Shown: piece by piece, positions 62,201-64,000 of the stretch
Numbering within the stretch: the first letter of the stretch is position 1
Layout of the letters: each line of letters starts with the position of its first letter
Assembly: GCF_944384765.1 (NCBI RefSeq)
Contig: NZ_CALWUM010000001.1
Coordinates: 186,001 to 250,000 of the forward strand
Direction of reading: 5' to 3'
Length of the DNA: 64,000 nt
Origin: an uncultured Agathobaculum sp.
Lineage (GTDB): Bacteria > Bacillota > Clostridia > Oscillospirales > Butyricicoccaceae
Program-made: the position numbers and the translations under genes
Notes under the pieces: generated by a model
The model's input: the letters and a program-made list of their open reading frames with translations, nothing else
What the model was told of the DNA's origin: nothing
The model's database searches: none

Positions 62201-62909
62201 CGCCGATGGCCGCGCCATAGACCTTGCCCCCCTGAGACGTTTTGGAACCGCTCCCGAAGTCATTGGTGATGGTAACCGTAGCCTTCACCGCGCCGCCATA
62301 GACGATCGCAGTGCCGCCGTCGCCGCCGGTACCGGTTTCCATGCCGCCACCGCCGATGGCTGCGCCATAGGCGCTGCCCCCCTGGGACGTGTTGGAACCA
62401 CTCTTCAAGTCATTGGTGATGGTAACCGTGGCCTCCACTGCGCCGCCATAGACGGTCAGGGTGCCACCGGTTTCGCCAGTATTGCCGCCGATGGCGGCGT
62501 TGTCAACGGCCATGTTTTCCGAAGTGATGGACGCGGTCAGCTTACCCATGGTGTCCGCCCCGTCCGACTGACCGTAGATGGTCAGACTATTGGCACCCTC
62601 CAGATGAATACCGCCGTGGATGGTGAGCACACAGGTGTCCTCTAAAATCAAATACACGTTGCCTTGGAGCTGAACGCGCTTGTTGATGGTGACATTGCCG
62701 CTGGCCACATACCAGCCGCTGCTCCAATCTGTCGTGCTCTCCGTGATGGATGTATAGTTGGAAACGGTTTTCTCCGTTTCTGTTACCGTGCTGCCGTTCC
62801 AACTTCGTTCGATATACGAAACGGGCTCTTGCGCCGCCAGTGCTGCGGCGGGCAGCAGCTCTAGGCAAAACGCCAGCGTACAAATCAAGCTGAATAGTCG
62901 TTTTTTCAT
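59292..62909 (-). CDS. Repeat-rich SLH-domain surface protein
   Basis: 1205 residues. Signal peptide (about 1-26, ending AAALAAQ). Residues about 75-130 read like the first coils of a beta-helix. Residues about 135-760 hold some twenty Gly-rich repeats of the type GNITISGGTV, then A and GAGIGGG or GAAIGGG, each 30-55 residues, likely a right-handed beta-helix. Next comes a region with LTAPAGPVTVMGQ and an InlB-B/Big-type repeat (GYELTSLTVTDGKG). The last about 185 residues are three SLH domains (FMDVPENIWYYDAV, FDDVAEGTWYTEAV, and ANLNPQDSATRAEAATML) that bind pyruvylated wall polymer. A stand-alone adhesin or S-layer-associated protein; no enzyme site seen. Repeat-driven length variation is likely. 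Confidence 0.92.
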   Translation of the reverse strand: MKKRLFSLICTLAFCLELLPAAALAAQEPVSYIERSWNGSTVTETEKTVSNYTSITESTTDWSSGWYVASGNVTINKRVQLQGNVYLILEDTCVLTIHGGIHLEGANSLTIYGQSDGADTMGKLTASITSENMAVDNAAIGGNTGETGGTLTVYGGAVEATVTITNDLKSGSNTSQGGSAYGAAIGGGGMETGTGGDGGTAIVYGGAVKATVTITNDFGSGSKTSQGGKVYGAAIGGGGTKTGGDGGTGGIATVYGGTVEATATVTNNNFPSDSDTSQENDFGSFPGGTYGAAIGGGGTGTGNGGSGGTITIYSGTVRAESSCGAGIGGGSGDIGVGGIGGTITISGGIVRAESCFGAGIGGGCGDRDGGDGGEITISGGTVWAESYFGGGIGGGCDIQGGNTGGDGGNITISGGTVEAQSASGAAIGGGNSGFGIFGFIPTKGTGGSGGNITISGGSVTATTFAGRTIGMFAETNQGRWAGAAIGGGGSSGSSGNITISGGIVTATVSSQPAPNVDPDADPKYSAGIGSGSSSSGGGTITISGGTVFAQSPDGAGIGCGENSDGSAIVIAISGGTVEAVSTNGAGIGGGMIEVLSSVLSSEKSRSGNITIAGGTVSAQSTNGAGIGSGAVICDVEDGGTVPQKAAFDVNGGTITVSGGTVSAQSVRGAGIGGGSGQVTIGSNVTVASGHTSPSLTLSSGSGGTVTISGGTVEAISTEGVGIGSGGMPFYQSETSDVDQFIHRVSGAAGTFATGTDGNAMLIAVGGTNHIEDDDDTTDWHGVIFLGSEGQIYGDKVTLLTDCTIPGGKQLTIGEGQSLLLDAGVTLTIDNENCLTGAGTLGAGGSYQILNPLPVFTPATLVYTGGDLAGSVSLTAPAGPVTVMGQAFTISGSPDYDDWVITTPAGGMVQAGTYPFSAYNAKLNYTINGQVAVVNGSSSHSSNYSIVLEQSAHGVVTASHRTAGSGAVITLTATPDEGYELTSLTVTDGKGNQLDLTDKGGNQYSFTMSASKVTVEAVFAPMSLPFMDVPENIWYYDAVWYAYMQGLMNGTSATTFAPNGTMTRAMLVTILHRQAGEPVVNYALPFDDVAEGTWYTEAVRWAASEGVVTGMSATTFAPDTPVTREQFATILYRYTQQSGVDVSFGEDTNILSYADALDVSEYAMPAMQWACGAGVIEGSGANLNPQDSATRAEAATMLMRFIQTVV

Positions 62910-63044
62910 GTCAAAAACCTCCCTTTGGTCGGCAGGCAGTTATATCCTTATCCATTATAACCATACCACAAAAGTCGAGTGCTGTCATCTATTGTTTTTG
63001 TGTGGATTGAATAACGCCTGCGGACAAGCCGCAGGCGTTTGGGG
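62910..63044. other. Leader of the SLH gene
   Basis: A minus-strand TATAAT lies at 62954-62959, 45 bp before the SLH start, without a clear -35 box. The XRE terminator (63013-63039) fills the right part. Confidence 0.45.
63013..63039 (-). terminator. Hairpin after the XRE gene
   Basis: AACGCCTGCGG and CCGCAGGCGTT form an 11-bp stem six bases past the stop; the U tract is short. Confidence 0.55.
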
Positions 63045-63470
63045 TTATTTGCAGTGTTTCCAAGTCGCGGACCGCTGCCGGACGATGCGCTCGGCGAGCG
63101 CCCGCTGGTTTTGCAGACTGAACAACAGCAGCTCACGCGTGTCTGCGTCGAGCGGCGCGCCGTCGAACAGCAGCACCTCGTCTGTGTCGGCAAGATCGCA
63201 TAGCAGTGCGTCCAGTCGCCGGGCGAGGTCATGCGCGTCCGGTTCTGGCAGGCCGGGAGCTTCGCTCTGCCCCAGCCCGAGCAGGAAGTCTGTCGGGACG
63301 CGGAAGTAGCCCGCGATTTTGGACAGGCTTTGCGTTGACAGGCTGTGCTTCCGTCCGGCTTTTAGGTCAGAAAGCGACGCGCGGCTGACGTCGCACCGGC
63401 GGCACAGCTCGGTCACCGTGATGCCGCGATCCTCGCACAGCGCGGCGATCTTGTTGTACAGTTCCGACAT
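63045..63470 (-). CDS. XRE-family transcriptional regulator
   Basis: 141 residues. An N-terminal helix-turn-helix (about 8-62: ITVTELCRRCDVSRASLSDL, then KIAGYFRVPTDFLLG) of Cro/C1 type, followed by an acidic helical tail (LDALLCDLADTDEVLLFDG). GGGAGG precedes the ATG. It is divergent from the small ORF at 63650 with phage-switch-like operator repeats between them. Probably represses itself and the divergent gene. Confidence 0.92.
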   Translation of the reverse strand: MSELYNKIAALCEDRGITVTELCRRCDVSRASLSDLKAGRKHSLSTQSLSKIAGYFRVPTDFLLGLGQSEAPGLPEPDAHDLARRLDALLCDLADTDEVLLFDGAPLDADTRELLLFSLQNQRALAERIVRQRSATWKHCK

Positions 63471-63562
63471 AGTATCTTCCTCCCGTTTGTTAGATATGCC
63501 GAATTTACGCGAAAACGAAATTTTACACGTTGTTTTATACGTATAGGCGGCGTATCATAACA

Positions 63563-63591
63563 TTGCAAGATTCGCAAACGCGAAATATAAC
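63563..63591 (+). promoter_or_regulatory. Promoter of the ORF divergent from the XRE gene
   Basis: TTGCAA, 17 bp, TATAAC. The spacer contains the operator-like TTCGC-AAAC-GCGAA, so a bound repressor would block it. Confidence 0.6.
63571..63584. promoter_or_regulatory. Candidate XRE operator
   Basis: TTCGC, four bases, GCGAA. A related half site CGCGAAAACG lies near 63507-63518, and a GTCTATAGAC palindrome at 63592-63601. Confidence 0.5.
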
Positions 63592-63649
63592 GTCTATAGA
63601 CATAGTATTACACACTTGCGTAATTGTCAATCAAAAGGGAGCATCGCGT

Positions 63650-63982
63650 ATGGCATTGCCGCAAAAAGCAGCCGCAGTACATAGCACCTTGACAAGTGAA
63701 CACACAGGCAGCAGATACGAACCTGCCTGCGTCGAGCTGCGATACCCATACGCAAAGACGCCGAACTGTTCCGGCCGAGCGGCAACCATGCTGGTACGAA
63801 ATGCGGGCGGCTCCCGCACAGCAACGACGCGCAGGCAGATCATGAGACTTCCGCCCAGCCACAGACACAAGCAATGGGGGCGGCTGCGTGCGAACCACGC
63901 GGAGGTAACAACAGCCTATGGCGTTGCCCGCCGGCAACCGTCTGCCTGCTTCCCCGCAAGCCGGGGCGCCGAGGACAAATAG
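63650..63982 (+). CDS. Small hypothetical protein divergent from the XRE regulator
   Basis: 110 residues, basic and rich in Arg, Thr and Ser, no membrane helix. AAAAGGGAG precedes the ATG and a good promoter lies at 63563-63591. The composition is unusual for this genome's proteins and several overlapping frames are open here on both strands, so it may not be coding. If real, its position suggests a partner controlled by the XRE repressor (toxin, phage or element gene). Confidence 0.4.
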   Translation: MALPQKAAAVHSTLTSEHTGSRYEPACVELRYPYAKTPNCSGRAATMLVRNAGGSRTATTRRQIMRLPPSHRHKQWGRLRANHAEVTTAYGVARRQPSACFPASRGAEDK

Positions 63983-64000
63983 GCTTGCAAAATTCCCTGA

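Noticed and set aside
60033..62645. Long plus-strand frames opposite the SLH gene, and repeats resembling a CRISPR or satellite array
   Set aside because: The DNA repeats are the coding repeats of the SLH protein; there are no unique spacers of constant length and no cas genes.
63608..63937. Minus-strand frame opposite the small ORF at the right end
   Set aside because: It lacks a ribosome binding site and promoter, while the plus-strand frame has both.

Overview
This window looks like a chromosomal piece of a GC-rich, low-oxygen Firmicute (class Clostridia, probably an Oscillospirales gut bacterium; this is inferred from gene content and not tested). Pointers are a WalRK cell-wall regulatory locus, a D-alanylation (dlt) operon, S-layer homology domains, strong AGGAGG-type ribosome binding sites, frequent TTG/GTG starts, and an anaerobic (cobalt-early) vitamin B12 pathway. 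Most genes lie on the minus strand, so the text below follows transcription from high to low coordinates where useful.

Layout. 1-11.4 kb: a cut-off PfkB sugar kinase, then the wal locus (walR, walK, yycH-like, yycI-like, murA, walJ, rlmH, lipase) preceded by a NUDIX hydrolase and a GH13 neopullulanase-type enzyme. 11.5-14.4 kb: an alpha/beta hydrolase with a small helical protein, and a SRPBCC protein divergent from a LysR regulator. 14.5-21.5 kb: a dlt operon in the order large FG-GAP lipoprotein, dltA, dltC, dltB, dltD-like, dltX. 21.9-25.3 kb: a UvrD-type helicase, a decayed SDR gene, and tRNA-Arg(ACG) with a 45-bp duplicated 3' part, the footprint of a lost integrated element. 25.5-26.1 kb: an orphan corrinoid protein.

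26.3-49.8 kb is one near-continuous run of about 25 co-directional genes. It leads from glutamyl-tRNA (hemA, hemL, hemB, hemC, cobA-hemD) through the corrin ring (cbiK, L, F, G, H, J, D, E/T, C, A, cobO, cobQ) to the lower-ligand steps (cobD, cbiB, cobU, cobS, cobT), plus cobalt uptake (cbiMN). It starts with a promoter, a cobalamin riboswitch and a terminator, so B12 should switch off the whole unit. cbiQO lie upstream of the riboswitch with their own promoter. A siroheme/[4Fe-4S] sulfite-reductase-like gene follows on the other strand and can draw on the same tetrapyrrole supply.

53.7-64 kb: a GNAT acetyltransferase, a MATE transporter, a secreted nuclease translationally coupled to a small unknown protein, a frameshifted tyrosine integrase next to a tRNA-Ser-like att fragment, a 1205-residue repeat-rich SLH surface protein, and an XRE regulator divergent from a small ORF.

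The observations most worth following up are the FG-GAP lipoprotein heading the dlt operon, a six-hairpin array inside the B12 run, the precorrin-6A reductase/precorrin-2 dehydrogenase fusion, a second, truncated CobU-like protein, and the two mobile-element scars.
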